Notes: generated by a model not told the origin, from the letters alone. DNA of 64,000 nucleotides from Mucilaginibacter rivuli (GCF_019391655.1 NZ_JAHXPQ010000001.1:620001-684000); one strand, 5' to 3'; positions 17,232 through 26,679 are shown, numbered from the stretch's first letter. Numbers and translations are program-made.

Positions 17232-17274
17232 AAAAGATCCGGCATGAGTGTTTTACTTATGCCGGATCTTTTTA
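17232..17274. terminator. Bidirectional terminator between ppnP and dinB-family gene
   Basis: A perfect 14-bp stem (AAAAGATCCGGCAT at 17232-17245 with its complement at 17259-17272) has A-rich and T-rich ends on both strands. It starts 3 bases after the ppnP stop and ends next to the stop of the opposing gene, so it can serve both. Confidence 0.88.
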
Positions 17275-17793
17275 TTATGCCATCATTTCTTTTTGCAGCT
17301 CAAGCTCATCAGCACTTGGGCCGTAGCTTCCCGGGATAGGTACATTTAGTAACCTTAAAAATACACCTAATTGGGCACGGTGATGTATGGTTTGGCTTAT
17401 CGACATACGAATTACCTCAGCTTTGGTGTACTCTTGTATAATGTAATCGCCGTTACGTAATACCCATTTATCGTCCATTGATATTTCCTGTTCGGGTGTT
17501 AGTTTAGCCAGTGCGTTCGCTAAGTTTTTTTCCAGATCAGCTAATGCCTGGGCATTGTTGGTTGCAAATTCGGGTTCGTAGGGGTTGGCAGCAAAGTCAA
17601 GTTCATCAGTTACCATGGCCATGGCTACCCATTCAGGTAATTCGGCAATATGGGTTACCAGGCGGCCAATGGTCATGCTTTTTGGGTGTGGCTGCCAATC
17701 GTATTTATCATTTGGTACAGCGGCTAACATTTTACGGGTAATTGCAGCTTCCTGCTCTAATTCTGTTCTGAAGATCTCGGTGAATGTTTTCAT
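17275..17793 (-). CDS. DinB family protein
   Basis: A 172-residue four-helix DinB-like protein. ATG 17793 (MKTFTEIFRTELEQEAAI) is chosen over upstream in-frame codons that would add a non-conserved tail. The three metal-ligand histidines expected in DinB proteins are visible: His in YDWQPHPKSMTIGRLVTHIAELP (about 39-60) and in SISQTIHHRAQLGVFLRLL (about 128-146). DinB-type proteins are metal-dependent, sometimes bacillithiol- or thiol-linked transferases; the actual reaction here is unknown. The Lhr-type helicase gene lies 110 bases upstream on the same strand. Confidence 0.82.
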   Translation of the reverse strand: MKTFTEIFRTELEQEAAITRKMLAAVPNDKYDWQPHPKSMTIGRLVTHIAELPEWVAMAMVTDELDFAANPYEPEFATNNAQALADLEKNLANALAKLTPEQEISMDDKWVLRNGDYIIQEYTKAEVIRMSISQTIHHRAQLGVFLRLLNVPIPGSYGPSADELELQKEMMA

Positions 17794-17902
17794 AATAATT
17801 GCTTTTTTGTTTGTTGATGTAAAGGTGCGATGGGAGAGTGACAGCCCTATGTCAACAGGTTTTGGATTATTTTTTTGAAATAAAAAAAGCAGCAATTATT
17901 AA

Positions 17903-20449
17903 TCACAGCCCACGTTTTCGTACACTAAAACGGCTGGGTTTTTTAGTTTCAGGTTCTTCGGCCGGTTGGTATTGGCGGGCCATTTTGGCAACACGCTCTT
18001 CCAATGTTTCGGTGCTTAGCTTTTCCCGGCCAAGGCTGTCAACCAATATGGGGAAGGCAAAAGGGGTAGGTTGTGTGGTGTGTTTTATAATAAGTTTTTG
18101 TTTGGCTATACGCTGCAAAGCTTCGCGGAGCCTAAACTCTTCTAACTGGAAAGCCAATGCCTCGTTATAAGCCTGGCGCACCAGCAGGTTGTCGGGCTCG
18201 TACTCGCTAAATACATCGAACAATAAAGATGATGATGCCTGCAGGTGCCTGTTTTTTACCGGTTGCCCGGGATAGCCTGTAAACAGTAAGCCACCAATAT
18301 GTGCAATATCCCGGAAGCGGCGGCGTGCCATTTCATTCGCGTTCAGGCTTTGCAGGATATCATCCAACAAGTTATCGAGTGTAAATAAATTATTCTGCAA
18401 GGCTTGTTGCAGCGGTACATCATCTTCGGTGAGTAATTCAAAACCATAATCATTCATGGCGATAGAAAAACTGGCACTTTTAATTTTAGAGATACGGTAG
18501 GCAATAAGTGAAGCCATACCCTCATGCACCAAGCGCCCTTCGAAAGGGTAAAACAGCAGGTGGTGCCCTTCTCGGGAATGCAGCGATTCGATAAGAAACT
18601 CATGCTCACGCGGGATGATAGACTCTTGTTGCTGAATAGCCAATAATGGTTTTAACGCCTTCATTTCAATATCCTGCTCCAAGCCACGGGCAGCATCGTC
18701 TAATTTATCACGCAGTACAGCAGATAGCTGTGATGACAGTGGCATGCGCCCACCCATCCAACTGGGTATCATCCCTTTTTTCTTGTTTGATTTTTTTACG
18801 AACGCCGACATTTCTTTCATCTGGATAAACTCCAGGCTCCTGCCCGCGAACCAGAAATTATCACCGGGTTTTAAACGTGATATGAACGACTCCTCAATAG
18901 TACCTAAGCTGCCGCCGCTTAGCCATTTTACCCTGATGCTTACATCGCTGGTAATGGTGCCTATACTGAGCCTGTGGCGCATGGCTACACGCCGGCTATT
19001 CACTTTATAGAGGCCGTTCTCAACCTCAACTTTTAAAAACTCATCATATTGGGCAAGGGTTTTGCCGCCGCGGGTAATAAAATATATCAGCTCATTAAAC
19101 TCTTTTAAAGTAAGATCAGCGTAGCTAAAAGTAGTTTTCACTTCTTTGAACAAGTCATCGGCGCGAAAGCCATCAGATACTGCGAGTGTGACCATATATT
19201 GTATCAGTACATCCATAGCCAGCAGTATAGGGTCGCGGCTTTCATACACGCCGTTCTTAAGCGCTTGCTTTAACGCGGCACCTTCCAATAGTTCCATGGA
19301 ATGGGTAGGTACAAAGTAAGCTTTTGATATAGCGCCTGGGTGGTGGCCGCTGCGCCCGGCACGCTGCATAAAGCGCGCTACGCCCTTGGGGCTTCCTATT
19401 TGTACCACGGCATCAACGGGGCGAAAATCTACACCCAGATCAAGGCTTGATGTGCATACTACTACCTTGAGGGCTTCGTTATGCAAGGCCTGCTCAACCC
19501 AGTTACGTAAATCATTATCTAACGAGCCGTGGTGCATGGCCATAATGCCCGCATATTCGGGGTAATTATCCAATATGGCATGATACCAGATCTCTGATTG
19601 TGAACGGGTATTGGTAAAGATAAGCGTGGTTTTACTTTTGGCTACAATATCCATTACTTGTGGTAAAAGCCTGATACCAATATGACCAGCCCATGAGTAT
19701 GTTTCTACACTTTCGGGGATGACAGATTCGATAACGATCTTCTTCTCCAGGTTGGCGCGTACCATTTTGGTACGGCCGGCGGGCATATCATTACCTAATA
19801 AAACCTGGCCGGCTTGTTCTAAATTGCCTATGGTAGCACTAATTCCCCATATTTTAAGTGGCGAGTTTTGGGTTGTGGATTGTGGGTTGATTGTATTATT
19901 TAGGAATTTTAATTTAGATAACGCCAGCTCTACCTGTACGCCGCGTTTGGTACCCAGTAGTTCATGCCATTCATCGGTCACTATTACATGCAGGTTTTGG
20001 AATATTTTGGGGTACTCTTTTTGGGCCAGCATCAGGTGCAGGCTTTCGGGAGTTGTGAGGAGTACTTCGGGCAGTTTGCGTTTAAGGGCGGCCTTTTCGG
20101 CAGCAGAGGTATCGCCGGTACGGGTTGCTATTCTCCAGGGAAGTTCAAGGTCATCGCAAACCTCTTGCATGGCTTTTCGGATATCGTTAGTGAGGGCGCG
20201 CAAAGGGGTTAGCCAAAGCATCATCAAACCATTGTTTTTCCGGGTTTTATAATCATTAGGATATTTATTGATGTACGCGGCCAGGAATGGTAAAAACATG
20301 GCGAATGTTTTACCGCTACCTGTGGGAGCATTTAACAGGCCTGAAAAATCATCAAGGTAAGCTTCTTCCATCTCAAGCTGAAATGCAAACTGTTTCCACT
20401 TTTTGTTTTGGAACCACTGCCTGATCACTTTTTGCCCGGGAGTTTGCAT
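17903..20449 (-). CDS. Lhr-like DEXH helicase (ligase-associated DNA damage response type)
   Basis: An 848-residue superfamily 2 helicase. Motifs: Walker A NAPTGSGKTFAM (about 40-51), motif Ia LTPLRALTNDIRKA, motif II VTDEWHELLGTKRGVQ, motif III WGISATIGN, then VVCTSSLDLGVDF and FMQRAGRSGHHPG in the second RecA domain, followed by the Lhr-type C-terminal regions. The DEWHELLG box and length fit the family annotated as ligase-associated DNA-damage-response helicase, normally encoded with an ATP-dependent DNA ligase, an exonuclease-like MBL protein and a phosphoesterase. None of these partners is within this window. Acts in the cytoplasm on DNA, probably in repair. Confidence 0.88.
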   Translation of the reverse strand: MQTPGQKVIRQWFQNKKWKQFAFQLEMEEAYLDDFSGLLNAPTGSGKTFAMFLPFLAAYINKYPNDYKTRKNNGLMMLWLTPLRALTNDIRKAMQEVCDDLELPWRIATRTGDTSAAEKAALKRKLPEVLLTTPESLHLMLAQKEYPKIFQNLHVIVTDEWHELLGTKRGVQVELALSKLKFLNNTINPQSTTQNSPLKIWGISATIGNLEQAGQVLLGNDMPAGRTKMVRANLEKKIVIESVIPESVETYSWAGHIGIRLLPQVMDIVAKSKTTLIFTNTRSQSEIWYHAILDNYPEYAGIMAMHHGSLDNDLRNWVEQALHNEALKVVVCTSSLDLGVDFRPVDAVVQIGSPKGVARFMQRAGRSGHHPGAISKAYFVPTHSMELLEGAALKQALKNGVYESRDPILLAMDVLIQYMVTLAVSDGFRADDLFKEVKTTFSYADLTLKEFNELIYFITRGGKTLAQYDEFLKVEVENGLYKVNSRRVAMRHRLSIGTITSDVSIRVKWLSGGSLGTIEESFISRLKPGDNFWFAGRSLEFIQMKEMSAFVKKSNKKKGMIPSWMGGRMPLSSQLSAVLRDKLDDAARGLEQDIEMKALKPLLAIQQQESIIPREHEFLIESLHSREGHHLLFYPFEGRLVHEGMASLIAYRISKIKSASFSIAMNDYGFELLTEDDVPLQQALQNNLFTLDNLLDDILQSLNANEMARRRFRDIAHIGGLLFTGYPGQPVKNRHLQASSSLLFDVFSEYEPDNLLVRQAYNEALAFQLEEFRLREALQRIAKQKLIIKHTTQPTPFAFPILVDSLGREKLSTETLEERVAKMARQYQPAEEPETKKPSRFSVRKRGL

Positions 20450-20480
20450 GTATTAGCTATAGGTAATTAAAAGTATAAGG

Positions 20481-20515
20481 TACAAAAAAAGTCCTGCCGT
20501 TATTGGCAGGACTTT
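20481..20515 (-). terminator. Terminator of the OmpA-like gene
   Basis: An 11-bp perfect stem (AAAGTCCTGCC with GGCAGGACTTT, loop of six) lies 27 bases beyond the OmpA stop. On the minus strand the stem runs into a stretch of seven T residues, a classical intrinsic terminator. Confidence 0.9.
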
Positions 20516-20542
20516 CTATTTTGAATTTGTATTTGCTACAAA

Positions 20543-21931
20543 TTATTTTTTGAACTCAACACGACGGTTTAATTCGCGACCAGCTTCAGTAGAGTTATCA
20601 GCTACCGGGTTAGTTTCGCCTAAGCCTTTAACTTTAAGTTTTTTAGCATCAACACCAGAGTTAACTAAGTAAGTTTTAACTGCGTTAGCGCGATCTTTAG
20701 ATAAACGTAAGTTGTGAGCTGCAGTACCTTCTGATGAAGCGTAACCTGAAATAGTTACAGCTTTTTTAGAAGCCCTTAAGTCAGCTGAAGTAGCATCTAA
20801 TACAGGGAATGCAGTTGGACGTAAACCTGAGCTATCAAATTCGAATTGGATGTTAGAATAAGCTGTTGGAGCAACAGTACCACCACCATTCATTGCAGTA
20901 CCTTTTCTAACGAATAATGAAGTATCGATAGTTGGCATTTTCAATGGGCAACCAGCACCGTCAACTACAGTACCTGCAGGAGTGTTAGGGCATTTGTCAA
21001 ATTGATCAGCAACACCGTCACCGTCAGAATCTTTCTTCAGGTCATCAACTGCTTTTTCAACATTTGTAACACGGCCTTTTAATGCCTGAACTTCTTGACG
21101 TAAAGTTGGATCGTTCAATTCATCATACATCATAGCAACAGGGTTAACCCAGTCTAAGTTAGGTTTAGCACTTGAACCTAAAGAGAACTCTAAACCACCG
21201 TAAGCGTAAGAGTATTTGTCTTTGTGGAATGGATTTGATGAGTTCTTGATGCCATCAAAATAATCATTATCAATAAAGTTAGCAGTGTAACCGAAGTTTA
21301 AAGCAACACGGTCGCTTAAACGGAATTTAACACCAACACCTACAGGGATAACTAATTCTTTAACGTAATCAGTACCTCCATTGTGTTTTCCTTTGTTGTC
21401 AAGAGTTTGGCTACCTGCAACCGGTGTACCCCAAGTAAGAACTGGGTTGAAAGCAACTAAACCAGCACCAGCTGATACGTAAAAATTAATTGCATTTTTA
21501 CGACGTAAATAATCGATAGTAGCAACATTAACAACACCACTTAAAGTAGCTTGGTAAGCGATTGTAGTTTCGAAAGATTTAATGTTGTTACGTGGAGTTG
21601 AGTTAGAACCACTAACTTTACTTCCGTAACCAACAACATCAAGTTGCGCACCGAAAGAATGAGCTAATTGTTTTCTAACAGAGATACCATAAGCAAATCC
21701 AGCAGACCAATCAGTAGTACCATTAGTTCCGCCTATTGCAAGGAACGGAGAAGTAACACCTGCATTGATACCGATGTTCCAAGTTCTGTACTGTCCACTA
21801 CCACCAAATACCTTGGCAGCAGTTCCAGCCTTAGCCGTTGTATCAGATGATGATTGCGCATTAACTGCAGCAACGGCCATTAATGATACAAATGACAAAG
21901 CGACTGTTTTCTTTAATGTAGAATAATTCAT
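20543..21931 (-). CDS. OmpA family outer-membrane protein with TSP3-type repeat
   Basis: A 462-residue protein. ATG 21931 (MNYSTLKKTVALSFVSLMA) gives a proper signal peptide ending about NAQS. An N-terminal beta-barrel (about 45-270) is followed by a calcium-binding thrombospondin type 3 segment DSDGDGVADQFDKCPNTPAG (about 310-330) and a C-terminal OmpA domain with the peptidoglycan-binding ISGYASSEGTAAHNLRLS and GLGETNPVADN motifs, ending NRRVEFKK. It tethers the outer membrane to the cell wall and is usually among the most abundant proteins. A long AT-rich leader with a TAAATTTG box (21970-21977, minus strand) and the strong terminator support high expression. Confidence 0.93.
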   Translation of the reverse strand: MNYSTLKKTVALSFVSLMAVAAVNAQSSSDTTAKAGTAAKVFGGSGQYRTWNIGINAGVTSPFLAIGGTNGTTDWSAGFAYGISVRKQLAHSFGAQLDVVGYGSKVSGSNSTPRNNIKSFETTIAYQATLSGVVNVATIDYLRRKNAINFYVSAGAGLVAFNPVLTWGTPVAGSQTLDNKGKHNGGTDYVKELVIPVGVGVKFRLSDRVALNFGYTANFIDNDYFDGIKNSSNPFHKDKYSYAYGGLEFSLGSSAKPNLDWVNPVAMMYDELNDPTLRQEVQALKGRVTNVEKAVDDLKKDSDGDGVADQFDKCPNTPAGTVVDGAGCPLKMPTIDTSLFVRKGTAMNGGGTVAPTAYSNIQFEFDSSGLRPTAFPVLDATSADLRASKKAVTISGYASSEGTAAHNLRLSKDRANAVKTYLVNSGVDAKKLKVKGLGETNPVADNSTEAGRELNRRVEFKK

Positions 21932-21969
21932 AATTTTAAGATTAAACAATTTTAATTGTGATTTTTTTT

Positions 21970-21977
21970 CAAATTTA
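21970..21977 (-). promoter_or_regulatory. Putative -7 box for the OmpA-like gene
   Basis: On the minus strand this reads TAAATTTG, a match to TAnnTTTG, 38 bases before the ATG. A TTTG lies upstream at 22001-22004, but the 23-base spacing is longer than the usual 19-21, so only the -7 element is convincing. Confidence 0.4.
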
Positions 21978-22081
21978 GTTAATATGTTTGAAACGTTTAC
22001 CAAACACCGTTCCAAATTTTATTATTATTTCACAAAAAAAATAAAAAAACGGTTTAATAAATTTTAAATACGCTCTGTAAA

Positions 22082-23374
22082 ATGAAATACTTACCTATTA
22101 GTCCTGATTTATTTATTAATAATAGAAATAATTTCGTTTCGCGATTGAAACCACGATCAATAGCCATATTTAATTCAAGTGATGAGTTTCCAAGAAGTGG
22201 CGATCAGACCTTTATTTTTAAGCAAAACCCTGACTTTTTTTACTTAACGGGCATAGATCAGGAGCAATGTCGGCTTATTTTGTTCCCGGATTGTCCTAAT
22301 CCTGTATACAAAACAGTACTTTTTTTAAGACAAACCAACGAAAATATTGCAGTATGGGAAGGACACAAATACACAAAAGAGGAGGCATTGGCCGTCTCGG
22401 GTATTACAGCTATCTTCTGGACGGACGATTTTGAGAATATTTTGCACAGTATTATACACTACGCCGAAAATGTGTACTTAAATACAAACGAAAATGACAG
22501 GTATTCGCACAAGGTTGTTTATAATGATTTGCGTTTTATAAAAAAGATGCAGGAAGACTACCCCTTGCATACCTACCATCGGGCTGCTACAATTATGCGC
22601 GATCTGCGGGCTATCAAATCGCAACCTGAAATTGAGTTGACCCAAAGAGCTTGTGCCATAACACGTGATGCTTTTGTACGCGTGCTTAAATTTGTTAAGC
22701 CCGGCGTTGCCGAGTATGAGATAGAGGCTGAGATCATCCATGAGTTTATCAGGCAGCGTTCAACGGGACATGCATATACACCCATTATCGCCTCAGGAAA
22801 GAATGCGAACATCCTACATTATAACGATAATAACCAGGTTTGTAATGATGGCGATGTGATATTATTTGATTTTGGTGCCGAGTACGCTAACTATAACGCC
22901 GACCTGAGCCGCTCTATCCCGGTAAACGGCAAGTTTACACAACGGCAGCGCGATGTTTACAACGCTGTTTTACGTGTTATGAACGAAGCTAAAAAAATGC
23001 TGGTTGCCGGAACAATATGGAATGAGTACCACGAAGAGGTTGGAAAAGTAATGACCAGCGAATTGATAGGCCTTGGCTTATTAACTAAACACGATGTTGA
23101 AAAACAGAATCCTGCAATTCCTGCTTACAAGAAATACTTTATGCATGGTACATCGCACCACTTAGGTATTGATGTGCATGATTTTGCCAGCCGCTACCAG
23201 GCTTTTGCCGAAGGTAACATATTAACCTGTGAGCCGGGTATCTATATACCCGAAGAAGGCCTGGGTATCCGTTTAGAGAATGATATACTGATAACCAAAG
23301 GAGGGAATATTGACCTGATGGCTGATATACCTATCGATGCTGAGGAGATAGAAAGTATTATGAATGCCCATTAA
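22082..23374 (+). CDS. pepP: Xaa-Pro aminopeptidase (M24B, aminopeptidase P)
   Basis: A 430-residue enzyme that removes N-terminal residues preceding proline. The N-terminal creatinase-like domain (about 1-165) ends before the pita-bread metallopeptidase domain. Dinuclear-metal ligands are seen in VILFDFGAEYANYNADLSRSIP (two Asp), GTSHHLGIDVHD (His), LTCEPGIYIP (Glu) and GIRLENDILIT (Glu). All five ligands are present, so the enzyme should be active in the cytoplasm. Its last 17 bases overlap the end of the convergent MeaB gene. Confidence 0.93.
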   Translation: MKYLPISPDLFINNRNNFVSRLKPRSIAIFNSSDEFPRSGDQTFIFKQNPDFFYLTGIDQEQCRLILFPDCPNPVYKTVLFLRQTNENIAVWEGHKYTKEEALAVSGITAIFWTDDFENILHSIIHYAENVYLNTNENDRYSHKVVYNDLRFIKKMQEDYPLHTYHRAATIMRDLRAIKSQPEIELTQRACAITRDAFVRVLKFVKPGVAEYEIEAEIIHEFIRQRSTGHAYTPIIASGKNANILHYNDNNQVCNDGDVILFDFGAEYANYNADLSRSIPVNGKFTQRQRDVYNAVLRVMNEAKKMLVAGTIWNEYHEEVGKVMTSELIGLGLLTKHDVEKQNPAIPAYKKYFMHGTSHHLGIDVHDFASRYQAFAEGNILTCEPGIYIPEEGLGIRLENDILITKGGNIDLMADIPIDAEEIESIMNAH

Positions 23375-24239
23375 AAGTTTCGGCAAACTGATAGATATTA
23401 AAATTAGTATCAAGCAAAGCTCCGGCAATTAATTGTTGGAGCTTTGTTTTATTTACCGATGCCATTTTATGATGTTGTATTAACCTGTACACTTTTTCGG
23501 TCAGCAGGTACACTTTTTTATTGTTGATTTTACTGTTTGCCGCAACAAGGTAATTGGCTACTTCATCAATACCAATATTATTTAAGGCATTGGTTTTAAA
23601 AACAGGAATGGCACCATGTTTTTGGCTCACCATTTTTTTTACGTTACCGGCAAAGGTATCGGCACCATCGCGATCGCATTTGTTTACGATGAATACATCG
23701 GCAATTTCCATCAGTCCCGATTTGATGTGCTGTATCTCATCGCCGGCTTCGGGTACCAGTACAACTATGGTAACATCGGCCAGGCCCGCGATATCAATTT
23801 CTGATTGCCCAACACCTACCGTTTCCACAAAAACATAGTCAAAGCCACCCGCGCGTAAAACATCAGCCATTTCAATGGTTTTTATACTGAGGCCGCCAAC
23901 TGCGCCGCGGGTTGCAATGGATCGGATAAAGATATTGGGGTTATTAAAGTGGGTAGCCATGCGTATCCTGTCACCCAGCAGCGAACCAAGGTTAAAAGGC
24001 GAGGTAGGATCGACTGCCAATACCGCTATCTTTTTTTGTTGTTTAAGCAAGCCGGTTATTATGGCATTTACCAGTGTGCTTTTGCCAGCACCGGGAGGGC
24101 CTGTTATACCAATAACAGGTACATCGTTTTCAAACCGCAACGCTTTCAAAATATCAGCCGAGCCGGGCAGGTCGTTTTCAACTAAAGTTAGCTGGCGTGC
24201 TATTTTTTTAAAATCAATGGGCGTACCGGTTGTCATCAA
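23358..24239 (-). CDS. meaB: Methylmalonyl-CoA mutase-associated GTPase
   Basis: A 293-residue G3E-family GTPase that guards loading and repair of the B12 cofactor of methylmalonyl-CoA mutase. Walker A GPPGAGKST lies near residues 46-54, the MeaB-specific DPTSPFNLGSLLGDRIRM block near 77-95, switch EVTVGVGQSE-like sequence VETVGVGQSEIDI near 141 and the guanine motif NKCDRDG near 188. No mutase gene is in the window. Its 3' end overlaps pepP by 17 bases tail to tail, so no terminator lies between them. The second ATG (Met2) is an equally possible start. Confidence 0.93.
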   Translation of the reverse strand: MMTTGTPIDFKKIARQLTLVENDLPGSADILKALRFENDVPVIGITGPPGAGKSTLVNAIITGLLKQQKKIAVLAVDPTSPFNLGSLLGDRIRMATHFNNPNIFIRSIATRGAVGGLSIKTIEMADVLRAGGFDYVFVETVGVGQSEIDIAGLADVTIVVLVPEAGDEIQHIKSGLMEIADVFIVNKCDRDGADTFAGNVKKMVSQKHGAIPVFKTNALNNIGIDEVANYLVAANSKINNKKVYLLTEKVYRLIQHHKMASVNKTKLQQLIAGALLDTNFNIYQFAETFNGHS

Positions 24240-24362
24240 TTATTTATACCTTATATATATGGTGTAAAAACAGGAGCAAAAGCTGGCATGATCAGCCGTC
24301 CCATTATTTAAGTAACCGCTAAAATAACAAAAATCAAATAAGCCTGCCCGGGCAACACCCCG

Positions 24363-24400
24363 AAAAAATAAGCCGCTATCCTTTTTAGGGATAACGGCTT
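24363..24400 (-). terminator. Terminator at the end of the beta-oxidation operon
   Basis: A 12-pair stem with one mismatch (AAGCCG/CGGCTT and TATCC/GGATA portions) and a 7-base loop is followed on the minus strand by TTTTTT. It lies about 85 bases beyond the acyl-CoA dehydrogenase stop and closes the marR-to-dehydrogenase transcription unit. Confidence 0.82.
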
Positions 24401-24486
24401 TGCATTAATTATTAAGGGTCAGTCAATAATAGTCTCTTTCATATTCGCAAGCCTGCTGGCATGCGTTTCAATATTTACTTATACGG

Positions 24487-26277
24487 TTAAAAACAATATT
24501 TGTTTGCCTCTATCAATTGTTTGGCAACACGCTGCCTTGCATCTTTAATATTGTATGGCTGTGTTTTGGTAAAACGTTTTAAACCCATCATCATGGCGGT
24601 AAACTCATCACCTTCGGCAAACGAGTTTAGGGCTTCTTTACCTTGTATATATACAATATCTGTGGCTTGGTGCAGATATATGCGCATCATATCCAATTGG
24701 CCGGCACAAGCTTCTTCGCCGCGCTGTTTTACCAGCTTTTCGGTGCGTAGGATGGTCGATTCTGCAATATAAACTTCTCCAACCATATTTGCAATATTCA
24801 TCAGTATCTCCTGCTCTTTGCCCAAAGTGGCCATCAGTTTTTGTACAGCGGCACCTGCTATCATTAAGCCAGCTTTTTTCAGGTTCTTTAATATCTTTTT
24901 CTCGTAAGCAAACAAGCTGTCATCTTCGGCAGCAAAATCAGGTATCGCCATTAACTCGCCGGCAACGGCCATGGCAGGCGTCATCAGATCAAGCTCACCT
25001 TTCAAAGCGCGTTTCAATAACATATCAACGATCAGCATTCGGTTAATCTCGTTGGTGCCTTCAAATATCCTGTTGATGCGGCTATCGCGGTAAGCGCGTT
25101 CCATTGGCGCTTCGGCGCTGTAGCCCATACCACCATAAACCTGCAGGCCTTCGTCAACGGTATAGTCCAGCATTTCAGATCCCCACACTTTTAGTATAGC
25201 GCATTCAATAGCAAACTGCTCTACCGATTTCAGTTTTGCTTTTGCCGGATCCATGCCGCCGGCCACTAAATGATCATAAGTATCATCAATATTTTGCCCT
25301 GCCCTGTATGCCGCGCTTTGGCAGGCATAATTGCGGGTAGCCATTTCGGCTAATTTATAACGTATAGCACCAAATTTTGAAATGGGTAGTTTAAACTGCA
25401 CACGTTCGTTAGAATAGTTAATGGCATAGTTTAAAGCCATACGCGCCGAGCCTATGGCTGCAGCACCTAATTTGATACGGCCAATATTTAGAATATTTAC
25501 TGCTATTTTAAAACCGTTTTGCCTTTCTGATAACAGGTTCTCTACCGGTACAGGGCAGTCGTTAAAAAATATCTGGCGGGTTGATGAGCCTTTGATACCC
25601 AGTTTATGCTCTTCGGGGTTCATGGTAATACCTCCAAAATCCTTTTCAACAATAAAAGCGCTCAGATTCTCATCGTTATCAATTTTGGCGAACACCACAA
25701 ATACATCGGCAAAACCACCGTTGGTGATCCACATTTTTTGGCCGGTGATGAGGTAATGCTTTCCATCACCACTCAAAACGGCTTTAGTACGACCAGAGTT
25801 TGCATCAGAACCAGAATTAGGTTCGGTTAAGCAGTACGCCGCTTTCCACTCTCCCGAACCTAATTTGGGTATATATTTTTGTTTTTGCTCTTCATTACCA
25901 TAATACAGTATCGGCAAAGTACCAATACCTGTGTGCGCCGATAAAGCCACTGCGAACGAAAACCCAGCGCCAACAGCATCAGCCACCAGCATGGATGTAT
26001 TGAAGTTTTTGCCAAAACCACCGTACTCTTCGGGGATGGATACGCTTAGCAGGCCCAACTCGCCGGCCTTATCCATCAAAGTCGGCATCAAACCTTCTTC
26101 CTGTGCGTCAATACGCTCCAGGTTTGGTAATACTTCGGCAGCCAAAAAATCCTCGCAGCTTTGTTTTATCATCTGCGATTCCTCGTCAAATTCTTCGGGG
26201 ATGAAGATATCGTCCGCTTCTGTTTCGCGGATAATGAACTCGCCGCCTTTAATGGTTTTCTTTTCTGTAGTTTCCAT
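24487..26277 (-). CDS. Acyl-CoA dehydrogenase, long form
   Basis: A 596-residue flavoprotein that introduces the trans-2 double bond into acyl-CoA, the first step of beta-oxidation. Start ATG 26277 (METTEKKTIKGG) is preferred over an upstream in-frame codon that lies inside the flanking inverted repeat. The FAD/substrate motifs YCLTEPNSGSDANS and WITNGGFADV and the C-terminal catalytic glutamate in RIFEGTNEINR are present, with YGGMGYSAEAPMERAYRDSR ahead. The extra 200-residue C-terminal part resembles the VLCAD/ACAD9-like class found with fadAB in Bacteroidota. It is the last gene of the operon. Confidence 0.92.
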   Translation of the reverse strand: METTEKKTIKGGEFIIRETEADDIFIPEEFDEESQMIKQSCEDFLAAEVLPNLERIDAQEEGLMPTLMDKAGELGLLSVSIPEEYGGFGKNFNTSMLVADAVGAGFSFAVALSAHTGIGTLPILYYGNEEQKQKYIPKLGSGEWKAAYCLTEPNSGSDANSGRTKAVLSGDGKHYLITGQKMWITNGGFADVFVVFAKIDNDENLSAFIVEKDFGGITMNPEEHKLGIKGSSTRQIFFNDCPVPVENLLSERQNGFKIAVNILNIGRIKLGAAAIGSARMALNYAINYSNERVQFKLPISKFGAIRYKLAEMATRNYACQSAAYRAGQNIDDTYDHLVAGGMDPAKAKLKSVEQFAIECAILKVWGSEMLDYTVDEGLQVYGGMGYSAEAPMERAYRDSRINRIFEGTNEINRMLIVDMLLKRALKGELDLMTPAMAVAGELMAIPDFAAEDDSLFAYEKKILKNLKKAGLMIAGAAVQKLMATLGKEQEILMNIANMVGEVYIAESTILRTEKLVKQRGEEACAGQLDMMRIYLHQATDIVYIQGKEALNSFAEGDEFTAMMMGLKRFTKTQPYNIKDARQRVAKQLIEANKYCF

Positions 26278-26282
26278 CGTGT

Positions 26283-26316
26283 TTTGATAAAAGAACAAGG
26301 AGTAAGGATTAAAGAC
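26283..26316. repeat. Left arm of inverted repeat flanking the S23 gene
   Basis: A 34-base arm made of four 7-nt units of the pattern GAnnAAR (GATAAAA, GAACAAG, GAGTAAG, GATTAAA) after TTT, ending in GAC. It matches the reverse complement of 26680-26713 at 29 of 34 positions. It fills the gap between the S23 stop and the dehydrogenase start. Confidence 0.8.
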
Positions 26317-26673
26317 CTATGCCTTATTCAAAGTTTTTCTAAAATTTGTTATCATCTTTTGCAGGATAATTATCTCTGCAATTAGTACTTCAGTATCCTC
26401 TTTAACTATAAATTCAAAATCATTAGCCAGTATAATTTGAGTCTCCAATTCAAACAATGAACCAATTGAAATCGATAAAAAATGCATAAACTCTTTATCC
26501 GAACTACGGGAAGAACCTTCAGCAATATTTGAAGCGACAGATACAACCGACCTGTTAATTTGAGAAGTTAAACCATACCTTTCGTTAGCTGGAAAGGTAG
26601 CTGTCAATCTATAAACAGACTTTGCCAGCTTCATTGCATCCTTCCAAATGTTTAACTGTCTAAAATTGTGCAT
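26317..26673 (-). CDS. Four-helix bundle protein, S23/23S rRNA intervening-sequence protein family
   Basis: A 118-residue, all-helical protein of the S23/IVP type (family signatures: LNIWKDAMKLAKSVYRLT near the N-terminus, then FPANERYGLTSQINRSVVSV and ASNIAEGSSRSSDKEFMHFL). Relatives are encoded inside intervening sequences of 23S rRNA genes and at scattered chromosomal sites; crystal structures show pentameric four-helix bundles with a basic face, but the role is unknown. Here it sits between fadA and the acyl-CoA dehydrogenase, with which it has no evident functional link, and is enclosed by a 34-bp inverted repeat. GGAG lies very close to the ATG (one base), so the true start context is unusual. 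Confidence 0.9.
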   Translation of the reverse strand: MHNFRQLNIWKDAMKLAKSVYRLTATFPANERYGLTSQINRSVVSVASNIAEGSSRSSDKEFMHFLSISIGSLFELETQIILANDFEFIVKEDTEVLIAEIIILQKMITNFRKTLNKA

Positions 26674-26679
26674 TCTCCT

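Noticed and set aside
26317-26673. A 23S rRNA intervening sequence proper
   Set aside because: The S23-family gene suggested it, but there is no rRNA on either side; the flanks are fadA and acyl-CoA dehydrogenase.
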